Positions 49,293-60,145 of a DNA stretch of 64,000 nucleotides are shown piece by piece. The notes beneath the pieces are model-generated. The model saw nothing but the letters and a program-made list of their open reading frames with translations, did not search any database and had not been told where the DNA came from. The stretch is from Diospyros lotus (Eukaryota > Streptophyta > Magnoliopsida > Ericales > Ebenaceae), in the NCBI RefSeq assembly GCF_014633365.1, contig NC_068346.1, positions 33,274,639 through 33,338,638 of the forward strand, in the 5' to 3' direction. The position numbers and the translations under genes were made by a program. How positions within the stretch are numbered: the stretch's first letter is position 1; each line of letters opens with the position of its first letter.

Positions 49293-52175
49293 TGTCATAC
49301 CCCGGGAAATCCTTGAGGGTATAAATGATATTTTAATGAAGGGTATAGTGGAATTTTCAAAAGAAATAGACTGTAGGGTACACTATCGCGATTTTGAGTA
49401 ACCAAATCGTCCGAAAGGAGAACCCCGGACCCTAGATAGTCAAGAAAAATGAAATAGTGTTAACGAGTAATACGAGGCGTGATTTTAGGTGATAAAAGAA
49501 ATTGGATCGAGAACAGTTTTCGGTACAATTGTCGACCGGGCTGAAAAAATTGAATCGACGTAGGGAATATCAGGGAAGTCAACGGAGCATCTTGAGGACC
49601 TAGGTTTTTCATATTAAATAACCCTTGAGCAATTTCGGGTTGAAACGAAGAGATTTAAAGTCAAAACGATCAACCGGGCCAAAGTATAATTTATTGATTT
49701 TTCCCGAGGGAGGTCTAAATGATAGTTTTTCAGAAAATTCGAGGATGAAATGAAGAATACTAAACTTGTAGGCCTTAATGGTATTGTTGGAATGATTAGG
49801 GGTGATATGAAAAGGGGAAAATGACATTTAAAGAAGTCAAGGGGTGGAAGTGTAATAAATCAAAGTTTGGCAATGTGAATGCAAGCCAAAAGTCTATTGC
49901 CGCCTTGCATCGCATGTAGAGGTCATTTTCGGCGATGGGACGGTAGAGAGAGATCTGGGGAAGGTCGTATACGGTTGAGGGGTGCTTGGGGGCCAAGCTT
50001 TGGCCGTTGATTAGCCGAGATATGGCCGATTTTTTGGTATAAAAGGGGGCTGAGGGTTTCGATGTTTTTGGTAACAAATTGGCCTCGATTGCGAGTGATT
50101 TTGAGAGAGTGAATAAGGGGCTATTGATCTTTGCATCAAGAGGAAGGTTTCTGGAGCATTTGGAGGATTTTTATCAAGGTTTGGAAGCTGTTCGAACATC
50201 GTTGGAAAAAGCAAGGCGGACCGCCACGTCGGACCTGGAATTGGCCTTTTGGAGGCCTTTCCGGTGTCCTTTCGGCCGGCAATCGGTGCCAATAGGATCG
50301 AATCTTCAAGGGCTTTAAGGCGATACCCTTAGATCGGTCATCGAAGCCGCCGTCGGTGGCCAAAAATTGAGGAAGAAGGTAGCGTGTGAGCTCCACGTGC
50401 AGGGCGCGTGCCACAAGGGTATTTTAGGAATTTTGTTTGTATATTTTTCTTGATTTATTTTAGGATTTATCATGTTAAAAAATTTGGAAAAATGTTTGAG
50501 AAGATAATTATTTTTGAATTATCAAGGTCAAAATTGGGAGAAAAATAGAAGAAACTATGAAAAATTGGGGAAAAAGGGATTTTAATGCTCTTTTAATTAA
50601 ATATGATGTTTAGGGAGTATCGTGGCTTAAGGTTGAGTATAAGTTCGGGTGTTTGTGATTTTGCACGCAAATCGAGGTAGTGCACGAGGATCGAGGTTTT
50701 CTAAATACATTTGAGGTAAGTGTTCGCCCCCAAAACTTATTGTGAGTGTTCTACCTGGAATCTTGGTTTGAGCTTGTGAGTGTTCGCCCCCAAAACTTAA
50801 CTTATTGTGAGTGGTTCTTTCCTAAAAACTTGATTTATAGTGGGTGCTTCTATCCTAAAACTTGGTGTTTGTACTACCTAAACGTATTGTGATTTCATGC
50901 AAAATAGTTTTGTTGCATACAAACGGTAACCGGTGACGGTTGGTTTTATGAGGGAGATTCATCCATAAATATTTTGTACTTGTACATTGCATTTTATAAA
51001 ACTGTTATTTATATGATGCATTGAATTGTGAAAGGTGGCATTGTCATGTGTTTTGTATTGTTCATGTGGGATGTCAACCTAAAATGTTGTCTAGATCTTG
51101 TAGCCATAATTCTCCAAAGGCGTGACAGAATAATAGAGGTATCTTGTGCTGGTGTGCATGTTGGGATAGTCGCATTGGTTTTCATGCCGGGCCTTTTGGT
51201 CAGGAAAGTTGCACTAGGATGACTAGGTGGTCCATATGGGATTTTGAGTTGGGATATGGAATGTCAGCCTAAAATGTTGTTTGGATAGTGTAGCCATAAT
51301 TCTTCAAGGACGTGACAGAATAATAGGGGTATCTTGTGCTGGTGTGCATACCGAGATAGCTGTCTTGGTTTCTGTGCCTGGCCGTTTGGTCAGGGAAGTT
51401 GCATTAGGATGACTAGGTGGTCCATATGGGATTGTGTGGTGGTTCCTAGATGTTTAGAGTGGGAACGTAATCTCCGACGTAAATGTGGTGAGACGGGTTC
51501 TTGCATTGATGTGACCCTCCTAGGTTAGGAGTTGGTAATGATTGTTCCCGAGATGTTAGGGAGATGCGTTGACTTTCCCCTCTTAAGCCAGAACTACGTC
51601 GTGTCGGTGTGTCGATATGGTGGCATGGCTTTTCGAGAGATTGCTCTTTCCCCGTGGTAGGGTTAAGCACTTTGGGATTTTCTTGGGCTAGGGCTTACCG
51701 AGTTGTGTTGGTTTATTTCATGTCTTGCATTCATTCATGAAAACATGATTTTGAACTCTCACTTAGATGATTCATATCTAATATGGATCTTGTCCTTGGA
51801 ATATTCAAACGTTCCAGATAAAGGCAGCGGTGCGAAAGGAAAATGGATCGCCAAGGAGTGACGGCGATTAGTGGATAGATTATATTATGTCGTTTCAATT
51901 ATGTTGGTTATTTTGATAATGTCATGTAAAACGATGGTTTTGCTTTATGATATGAATAAAGTGGTTTCGATTTTGTTATATTGAGGTTTCGATCTAGCTT
52001 CCGCATTTGAGGTGATTTACCTGTCTTAGTTTATTAATGGTTCATAGTTGATATACTGCGAATGTGTAACGGGATCTTCGGGGAACGATTTTTGTGTTGA
52101 GTTCCGTTGTTTGGAAAAAAATTATATCCTCAGAATCTTACGTTACCTAACGCGCTGGGAAGACGGGGTGTAACA
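49293..52175 (+). mobile_element. Solo Gypsy-like LTR K inserted in H
   Basis: It begins TGTCATACCCCGGG and ends GGGGTGTAACA. The flanks ATTTG (49288-49292) and GTTTG (52176-52180) are a 5-bp duplication with one change. It is 2883 bp. TATAAAAGGGGG at 50038 is the clearest TATA box of the family and fixes the strand. The shared block GGAATATTCAAACGTTCC lies at about 51798. TGTGAGTGTTCGCCCCCAAA is partly repeated around 50715-50790. The internal frames have no domain. Confidence 0.85.
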
Positions 52176-54734
52176 GTTTGGCTCCTAGATGGAGAAAACA
52201 TATGCTGGTCACACTAGCCTCTGAATTGAAAGCTTAAAACTTGATGGACGATGGACTCCAAACAATTCATGCCATTAGAACCTAGAGGCTCGGCGAGGAG
52301 GATAGCGATGACTAATTGGGGCGAAGTTGCCCATGCTACTCTTACTGTCCCTCAACCTTTCGCCAAGCTATTATGGGGAATTGTGATGTGGCCATCTCTA
52401 GCCCGAACGTCTCGGTGGGTTTTAAGTATATGGGACCCCTAGAGCCAAACCGTTCATCAAATTGGTTTTTAGTCTAGGTACGCCCTCATTCTTACCACCG
52501 AGTAGTTCTAAGGTGAAGTTGCTCACATCGGGCAGCCCGATTTAAAGCCATGGGCTAGGTAAAGATCAATGTAAAGTTACAGCACAGGCCTAGCCTCCTA
52601 AAGTTAAGCAAATCATGTTTGTTCTAGGAGCGGCCTAGTGCTAATTTTTCAGAGAGATACCTAACATTCGATGCATATTTCGCCACTCGCGCACATTACG
52701 TACATTACTTTGTATTTAGTTTATCCGCTAAACAGTCTTGGAAGGGTATGTTGTCGAGCATTGACAGTCGCATTCTTGACGAGGATCAAGGTATGTTTTC
52801 TAGCTTCTCCCTTTATAATATTGTGCTTGGGATCAAGGTATGTTTTATAGCCTGAGCTTGGGATCTACTCACTGCCAATAATATTGTGCCATGCAAAAAA
52901 CCACTCACAAATGAAACCAAGAATCAAGAGGAAACAAGAAGCATGCACGAGAACCACTCACCTTAGCACGAGATTCGAAATACCCCGAAAAACATGCATG
53001 GCCTCGATTTGCATGCTCAACCTCGATTTTTGTGTCAAACCTCAAAAGTTGCACAAATCATAAATCCTCAAGCACAACAATCCTATAAATCATGTTTAAT
53101 CACAAAATATTTCAATACTTCAATTTCTTCCTATTTCCTTCATTTTCTCTCATTTTCACTTCTAAAATTCCAAATAAATACCTTCGTGACTATTTGCTCA
53201 AATCTTTTTCCACAACAATTCATCATATTCTAATAACTTCAATAGAAAATTCCAGAACTTACCTCAAATCATCATTTGCACATAAAACGAGGCTAGTCAT
53301 TGTGGAAATCGAGAAACCAGGAAGGCCAACATCAAAACTTTTTATACAAACCTTGAGATCCCAATTTTCTAGGATTTGAAAGATTTCTTCCCGATTTTTC
53401 TAGCCTTCCACTCACCCACATGTGCCCCCATGCACAAGGGTAAGTAAGCTGCACATGATGACTGTGCGTGCAACCGACATGCCAGTCATCTTCCCCGACA
53501 CCAGTACACAGACAAATCTAGTTCTTTGCACAACCAAGCTTTGCTCATTCAGTCGATCAACATGGCATATCTTGTTCCTCGAAGAGAGCCTCGGAAAGCC
53601 CTCAACGAATCGGCCAAAGCCTCGGATTGACCGTCCGCCTCCCATCTCCGGCCAGCTTCGAAACGCCATCAAACCTTAACGAAAATGCTTCAAAAGCTCC
53701 AAAATGCTTTCTCATCTTATGGGCAACAAAAGCCCTTTATCCTTATCTCTCAATTAGTTTAAAAACGGCATTGATTTGAAGCTCCAACCTTTGAGAACTC
53801 TCAACCACCTCTCGGCTATTTATAGCTAAAATCAGGCTTCCAAATGCCCTTGGCCGCTTAGCCCACTTCCTCAAGTGTCTCTATCTCCCCTAGATCGGCC
53901 TGGAAATAGCCTTACCCGACAAAAAATGCAACTTGCAGGCGCTCGACAAATCAGCTAACTTTCGATCAATTTTTCTCGAAATCCAACCACCCTCGTGGAT
54001 GTTGTCGGCCGAGGCTTTAGCCCAAACACCTTCCCGACCAACCCTTGTGCAATCCTCGTGGCCAATTTCGGCAGTCGTCAACCGGTGTAAGGTTGCTGGT
54101 CAGTTTCCCATTAGCTAATATTTTGCTTAATTACACTTTGGCCCTTCATATTTTGGCTTTCTCACTTTGGCCCATTTCAAAAAGCCCCTCAACTTTACAT
54201 AATTGCATTTAAGACCCTTAAGTCCTAAAACATCCATTTCATTCTTGAAGATTCCGAAAAAACATCATTTCGACCTCCCTCTGGCAATTTCGAAAAACTG
54301 TACTTAGACCCGAATATTCGTTTCGGCAGTAAACTCTTTTGTTTCTTCATGAAATCGCTGAAGGGTTGTTTCTTATGAAAAACCAAAATCTCCTCAAGCT
54401 TCCGTTGACTTCCCGGAAGTCCCCTACGATAATTTGGTTTTGCAGCCTAAATCGTAGATGCATTTTAGCTGTACCAAAAATCATTCTCGATCTAATTTCT
54501 TTCAATGCCATAAATCATGCCTCAAAATACTCATCACTTCCATATCATTTTCCTTTGGCATTTCGGCTTCAAGGTACTCCCTGCAGTCGATTCAATCATT
54601 CATAACGATAAAAAATTACCCTATATTCTCAATTTATCTGCAAATTTCACTTTTGCCCCAAGATAATTTACTCTTGAATCATTTTGAAATTCTCGAGTAT
54701 TACAAACGCCCCACGGATGGAGTGGGGTGTTACA

Positions 54735-57274
54735 CATACAATCAAAATATAAGTGAAAATATCATTTACAAAATGAATCTCACTCTACATGCCCTCAAAA
54801 CGAACCACTCCCATGGACCTTTTTCAGCTGGGATATCTCTATACACCATTAAACCCGGGCTCTAGTCTCACTGGACTTGCCCTCAACAATTGTTTATCTC
54901 TTGCCTGGAATGACATAAATAAATAAGGTGAGCCACAAGGCTTAGCAAGTATATATATAATAACGAAATCAAGAATAAAGGGATGGATAACCAAATAGAG
55001 TACACCCATGCCATTACCATCATGCATTTTATGCATCGCTTCATTTCTCATGAATACATAGATCTTCATACATTGCATTGGCTCACACAACCTTCCATAT
55101 ACATGGATCACATTGGCTCTCAAAGCCCTTTATTCATATGCATGAATGCATACATATATATAAAAAATCAATTTGCCACTCATTGGCTTGAGCATCGCCT
55201 CCTGGTTTATGACCACCTCACCCGCATCAGACGCTCTTTAGGATATCCTTTTCTCGCCCTGCGGTACATAGCTGCCATGCAAAATAATAGTTGCGCAAAT
55301 AATAATGCCATGCAGTACTCATGAGTTCTCACATAAATATAACACATATGCTCCATTATAAAAGTGTACACATGCAGAACATCATGCACATTTAGGCATT
55401 TTCAATAGCATATTTATTCACGAGCCCATGCACATGCATATGCATATCTTCAATCACATCCTAGCATTTTAGAGGATGGAGTGATGCTAGAGGAAGCAAT
55501 TAACCACAACTTAGGTCAACAATCATGCTTAATTTGGTTTGAGGAAAGCCTCAACCAACTCAAATCATATCCAAAATATAGGGTATTATATATCAAATCA
55601 AATCCCTCGAAGTCTAGTTTATGATACTTCAAACAGATCTCAATTTTTATTTCTATATTAAAAGTTATGGTCAAAATAGTGCAACATGCGCAATGTTGAA
55701 AAAAATGAATACTCGACCTTTTGAGAAGGAATAGTCGACTAAGGAAATGCTTAGTCGACTGATTAAACCCATTAGTCAACTAGGTCGAGGGCTGGCACCA
55801 AAATATGAGAAAATAAGCCTCTGTTGAGTCGACTAAACCCCAAGATTAGTCGACTCAACACACACAAAAAGCCTGAAATGACCCCAAAACACCCCAAAAC
55901 AATCACCACTAGCTTCCTAACCCACCAAAGTCATTCCTTAAGGTAAAAATGGAGTAAACAAACCCCAACGAAACACCAACAAGACCATCCAATTTACAAA
56001 ATAAATATACAATGCTTATAACCAATGGAGAGAAACCATTTTATCAAAAGAGATTTCAACAATATGGAGAAGATAAAATCTTGCATGAAATGGAGAGAGT
56101 GAGACAGACAATGGAAGCTTGCACAACCAAACAAAAGAGGGTGCAAGAAGAACTTGCCTTAAATGGTGCAACTCCAAGAGAAGAAAACACTCCCAAAAAT
56201 CTACAAATCTTCACTTGAACCCCAACCAAGAGTAATAAATGAAGAGAATAGAAGAAGAAAAATGAAGAGAAAAAAGAAGAGATTCAAGAGAGGGAGAGCA
56301 AGAGAAATTGAGAGAGAAAGAGAGAAGAAGTGTAGTGAAAGCAAGAGAGGATGGGGTGAAAATAGGTTGCCGCCAACTCCAACCACCCCCTCGTTTTCCT
56401 CTACCAAAATTTCCCTCCACTACACACACACACATCACTTAAATATCTATGCCCCTTTTTGTAATACCCCGAAGGTTGATGTGAAGCTTGGATGTTGTAA
56501 TGGAAATTGTAGTAACAAATTGAATGGTATTTTTTATTCAGGAAAAAAGAGAGAAATCTTTAATTTTATTGACTTGTGAATGTAAAAAAGGCCTATAAGT
56601 ACCTAGGGGAAAGAGTTAGCAAGGTAGGATTTTATGTTTAAGGGGGAAAAAGTGTTTTCAATAGCGGTTGAGGGTTAAAATGTAATAAGAGGAAAAAGGG
56701 AACTGGGCCTAAGTGCAACTGTTTCAACTTGCTAAAGGTTAGTTTGTTTTTAACGAAAGGTAATGGTGGTAATAATGAGTTCTTATCTTAAGGACACATG
56801 GGGCATGATTTGGAAGCTTAGGATTGGATGAAAAATGAAAATATAGAGTTAAGAGATATTCTAGAGATAATGAGAGATCATGTCATGATAACTTAAAGAG
56901 ATATGGATATCTTGGAAGTCTAAGGAGATATGGATATCTTGGAAGCCTATAAAAAAGGGAGACTTGCATTGGAAGTGGAGTGTGGCAGTATAGAGAATTC
57001 TCCAAGTGAAACAAAGAGGAAAAAAATTCAAGAGAAGCAAAGAAGGAAGAAAGTGGTGGCAAGCAATCGACATCTTATCGGAAATCAGTCAATACAGCGG
57101 GGAAATAAAAAAAGTAAGTCGATTTTCTTTCTATGGGATTGTAGGTTCAAACGGGGTGAAACAGAGCTAAAATAAGCAAGATATGGCATTTTTAAGTTTA
57201 GCAACAGGGTCCGTCACGAGGAAGAAGGCCGGCGCGTGCATCGCACGCGCCAGCTGCTGCTGTGCGTGATCACC
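54735..57274. other. No gene recognised; old repeat sequence
   Basis: A small cluster of TAGTCGACT words (55728-55860, about six copies) recalls the arrays of the Copia LTRs. GA-rich sequence at 56220-56340 gives frames on both strands without motifs. TGTAATACCCCGAAGG at 56460 looks like the edge of another TGTAA-type LTR, but I could not find a partner end. A GC-rich patch with GGCGCGTGCATCGCACGCGCC lies at about 57230-57251. Confidence 0.4.
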
Positions 57275-57299
57275 CATTACAAAAAATCCATTAATTAGT

Positions 57300-60145
57300 A
57301 ACGGATTTAGTGACGGAAATTTTCCGCCACTATTTAGAGACGGATTTGGGACAGAAATTTCGTCGCCAAATTTTTAATTTTTTTTATATTTAGCGACGGA
57401 ATATTTCGTCACTAAATATTTTTAATATTTTTTATTAAATTGTTAAATTTAGGGACAAAAATACTCGTTGCTAAATAATTAAATCAAAATAAAAATAAAA
57501 TAAAATTTATTTAGCGATAATTAAAAAAATTAAAAAATTAAATGAAATTTGTTTAGTGACAGGTAGTCACTAAATAATTTAAAAAATCAAAAATAAAATA
57601 AAATTATTTGGTGACAGAATTAGCCATCGCTACATCATTAAACAAAGTAAAAAATAAAATAAAATTTATTTAAAGATAATTAAAAAAATTAAAAATAAAA
57701 TAAAAGTATTTAGCAACAATTAAAAAAATAAAAAATAAAATAAAATTTATTTAACAATAATTAAAAAATTTAAAAATAAAAGAAAATTTATTTAGCGACC
57801 AGAAACTCGTAACTAAATAATTTAAAAGGTAAAAATAAAATAAAATTTATTTAACGATAATTACAAAAATTAAAAACTAAAATAAAATTATTTAACAACG
57901 GGTAATTTAAAAAAATAAAAATAAAATAAAGTTTATTTAACGATAAATAAAAAAATAAAATAAAATTTATTTAGCGACAGGCAAACTCGTCACTAAATAA
58001 TTTAAAAAAAATAAAATGAAATTATTCGTGACGAGGTTACCCGTCGCTAAATAATTAAAAATTAAAAAATAAAATAAAATTATTTATCGACGATAAATAT
58101 TTAAAAAAATAAAAAATAAATAAAATTTATTTAACGATAATTAAAAAAATTAAAAAATAAAATAAAATTTATTTAACGACAGACAAACCTGTCACTAAAT
58201 AATTTAAAAAATAAAAATAAAATAAAATTTATTTAACAATAATTACAAAAATTCAAAAATAAAATAAAATTTATTTAGCGACGAAAAACAGTCACTAAAT
58301 AATTTAAAAATTAAAAAATTATTTAGCGATGGCATTACCCGTCGCTAAATAATTTAAAAAATAAAAAAACAAAAAATTATTTAACGATGATTATAAAAAT
58401 TTAAAACTAAAATAAAATTATTTAGTGACGAGTAATTTAAAAAAATAAAAATAAAATAAAGTTTATTTAGTAATAATTAAAAATATAAAATAAAATAAAA
58501 CTTATTTAGCGACGAGTAAATCCATCACTAAATAATTTAAAAAAATAAAATAAAATTATTAAGCGACGAGATTACCCGTCGCTAAATAATTGAAAAATAC
58601 AAAAAAAAATAAAATTATTTAGCAATGGTAAATATTTCAAAAATAAAACATAAATAAAATTTATTTAATGATAATTAAAAATTAAAAAATAAAATAAAAT
58701 TTATTTAACGAGAGGCAAACCCATCACTAAATAATTTAAAAAATAAAATAAAATTTATTTAACAATAAATACAAAAATTAAAAAATAAAATAAAATTATC
58801 TAGCGACGAGATTACCCGTCGCTAAAAATTTAAACAAAATAAAAAATAAAATAAAATTTATTTAACAATAATTAAAAAATTAAAAAATAAAATAAAATTA
58901 TTTAGACATGGAATTACCCGTCGCTAAATATTTAAAAAAATAAAAAATAAATAAAATAAAATTTATTTAGCGACGGTCAAATGCGTCACTAAATAATTTA
59001 AAAAATAAAAAATTATTTAGCAACGGCATTATCGGTAGCTAAAAAATTTAAAAAATAAAAATAAAATAAAATTATTTAATGATTATTAAAAAAATTAAAA
59101 ATAAAATAAAATTAGTTAGCACAAGATTACTTGTGGCTAAAAATTTAAAAAAATAAAAATAAAATAAAATTTATTTAGCAATAATTAAAAGATAAAAAGT
59201 AAAATGAAATTTATTTAGCAACGGGCAAACCCGTCACTAAATAATTTTTAAAATAAATTATTTAGCGATGAGTTTGCTCGTCGATAAATAATTTAAAAAA
59301 TAATAATAAAATAAAATTTATTTAGTGAGTAGTAAATCGGTCACTAAAGAATTTAAAAAATAAAAATAAAATAAAATTATTTATTAAGGGATTACCCATC
59401 GCTAAATATTTAAACAAAATAAAAAATAAAATAAAATTTATTTAACGACAGGATTACCCGTCACTAAATAATTAAACAAAATAAAAATTATTTAGCTACG
59501 GATAAACCCGTCATTAAATAATTTAAGAAAATAAAAATAAATTAAAATTATTTAGTGACGGTTTGACCCGTCACTATACAATTAAAAAAATAAAAATAAA
59601 ATGAAATATATTTAGCAACGGGTAAACATGTCACTTAATAATTTAAAAAATAAAAATAAAATAAAATTATTTAGCGACGGATTACCCGTCGCTAAATGTT
59701 TAAAAAAATAAAATGAAATTATTTAGTGACTGGATATCCCGTCACTAAATACTTAAAAATAAATAAAATAAAATTATTTAGCACCCGTCGCTAAATAATT
59801 AAGTTATAAAATTTATTTAGCGATGAGTCGACTTATTGCTAAATTATTAAAAAATAAAAATTAAATTTATTTAGCGACAAGTTAAGCCATCGCTAAATAA
59901 TTTAACAAATAAAATTAAAATAATATTTATTTAGTGATGGATGTTTCATCACTAAATAATTAAAAATAAAAATAAATTTAAATTTATTTAGCGAGGGATA
60001 TTCCGTCATTAAATAATTAAAAAATAAAAATTAAATTAAATTCATTATTCTGTTGCTAAATAATTAAAAAAATTAAATAAAATTAGGAATATTTAGCCTT
60101 GAAATATTCTGTCGTTAAATAATTAAAAAAATTAAATTATTTAAG
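57300..60145. repeat. Long palindrome array of element M
   Basis: Dozens of units of about 55-80 bases are arranged head to tail. Each has an inverted repeat (TTTAGCGACGG ... CCGTCGCTAAAT, with 0-10 bases between arms) and an A-rich linker (AATTTAAAAAATAAAAATAA type). Units vary in the base after the GACG core and in arm matching, so copies are diverged. Each palindrome could form a short hairpin. Confidence 0.9.

Larger units (their letters stand above)
46048..52872. mobile_element. Element H, unclassified retroelement-like segment inside G
   Basis: H begins TGTTGTAGCCCGAAAACTAC at 46048 and its right edge lies near 52872, where sequence matching LTR C resumes. Excluding K it is about 3.9 kb. 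The left part (46048-47760) has the look of a long LTR or leader: an (AT)n run with a TATA-like stretch at 46917-46928, GA-rich sequence (47020-47380), and repeats of ACCAAAATACCCCTA / ACCGAAATACCCCTA (47607-47697). The rest holds decayed minus-strand coding remnants (48330-49290). I found no matching second LTR, primer site or pol, so the class (for example a Tat/Ogre-like or large derivative element) is open. Confidence 0.45.
45967..54704 (-). mobile_element. Gypsy-like LTR G inserted in F, itself interrupted by H
   Basis: The left piece 45967-46047 (TGTAACTCCCCGC...) matches the first 80 bases of C. The right piece (about 52873-54704) matches C from about 37845 and ends CGAGTATTACA. The flanks AACAC (45962-45966) and AACGC (54705-54709) differ at one base. 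Relative to C about 680 bases are missing at the H insertion. CTATTTATAGC (about 53816) is the reversed TATA-like box. Confidence 0.75.
35638..54734 (+). mobile_element. Gypsy-like LTR F, truncated and split by three insertions
   Basis: Pieces at 35638-37084, 39662-39757, 45045-45966 and 54705-54734 join end to end into about 2.5 kb collinear with LTRs D and K, ending GGGGTGTTACA. Removing C, D and G (each with a target duplication) restores continuous sequence across every junction, for example GCACTAGG|GAAG as in D at about 41723. The left end is missing where Copia element J abuts. The word GCCTAGAAATAGAAG (about 35782) is a decayed form of the TATA-like box of D. No coding sequence is present. 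Confidence 0.75.

Noticed and set aside
52251..52442. 63-codon plus frame (RTSRWVLSIWDP)
   Set aside because: It is short, lies in the decayed interior of H with stops on either side, and no family could be recognised.
56460..57281. Possible complete TGTAA...TTACA LTR from 56460 to 57281
   Set aside because: The right end coincides with the CACTA-like terminus, and the flanking bases (CTTTT against AAAAA) show no target duplication.
57300..60145. CRISPR-like array of regularly spaced palindromes
   Set aside because: The spacers are A-rich linkers related to each other, the units are diverged, there are no cas genes, and the context is a plant CACTA end.
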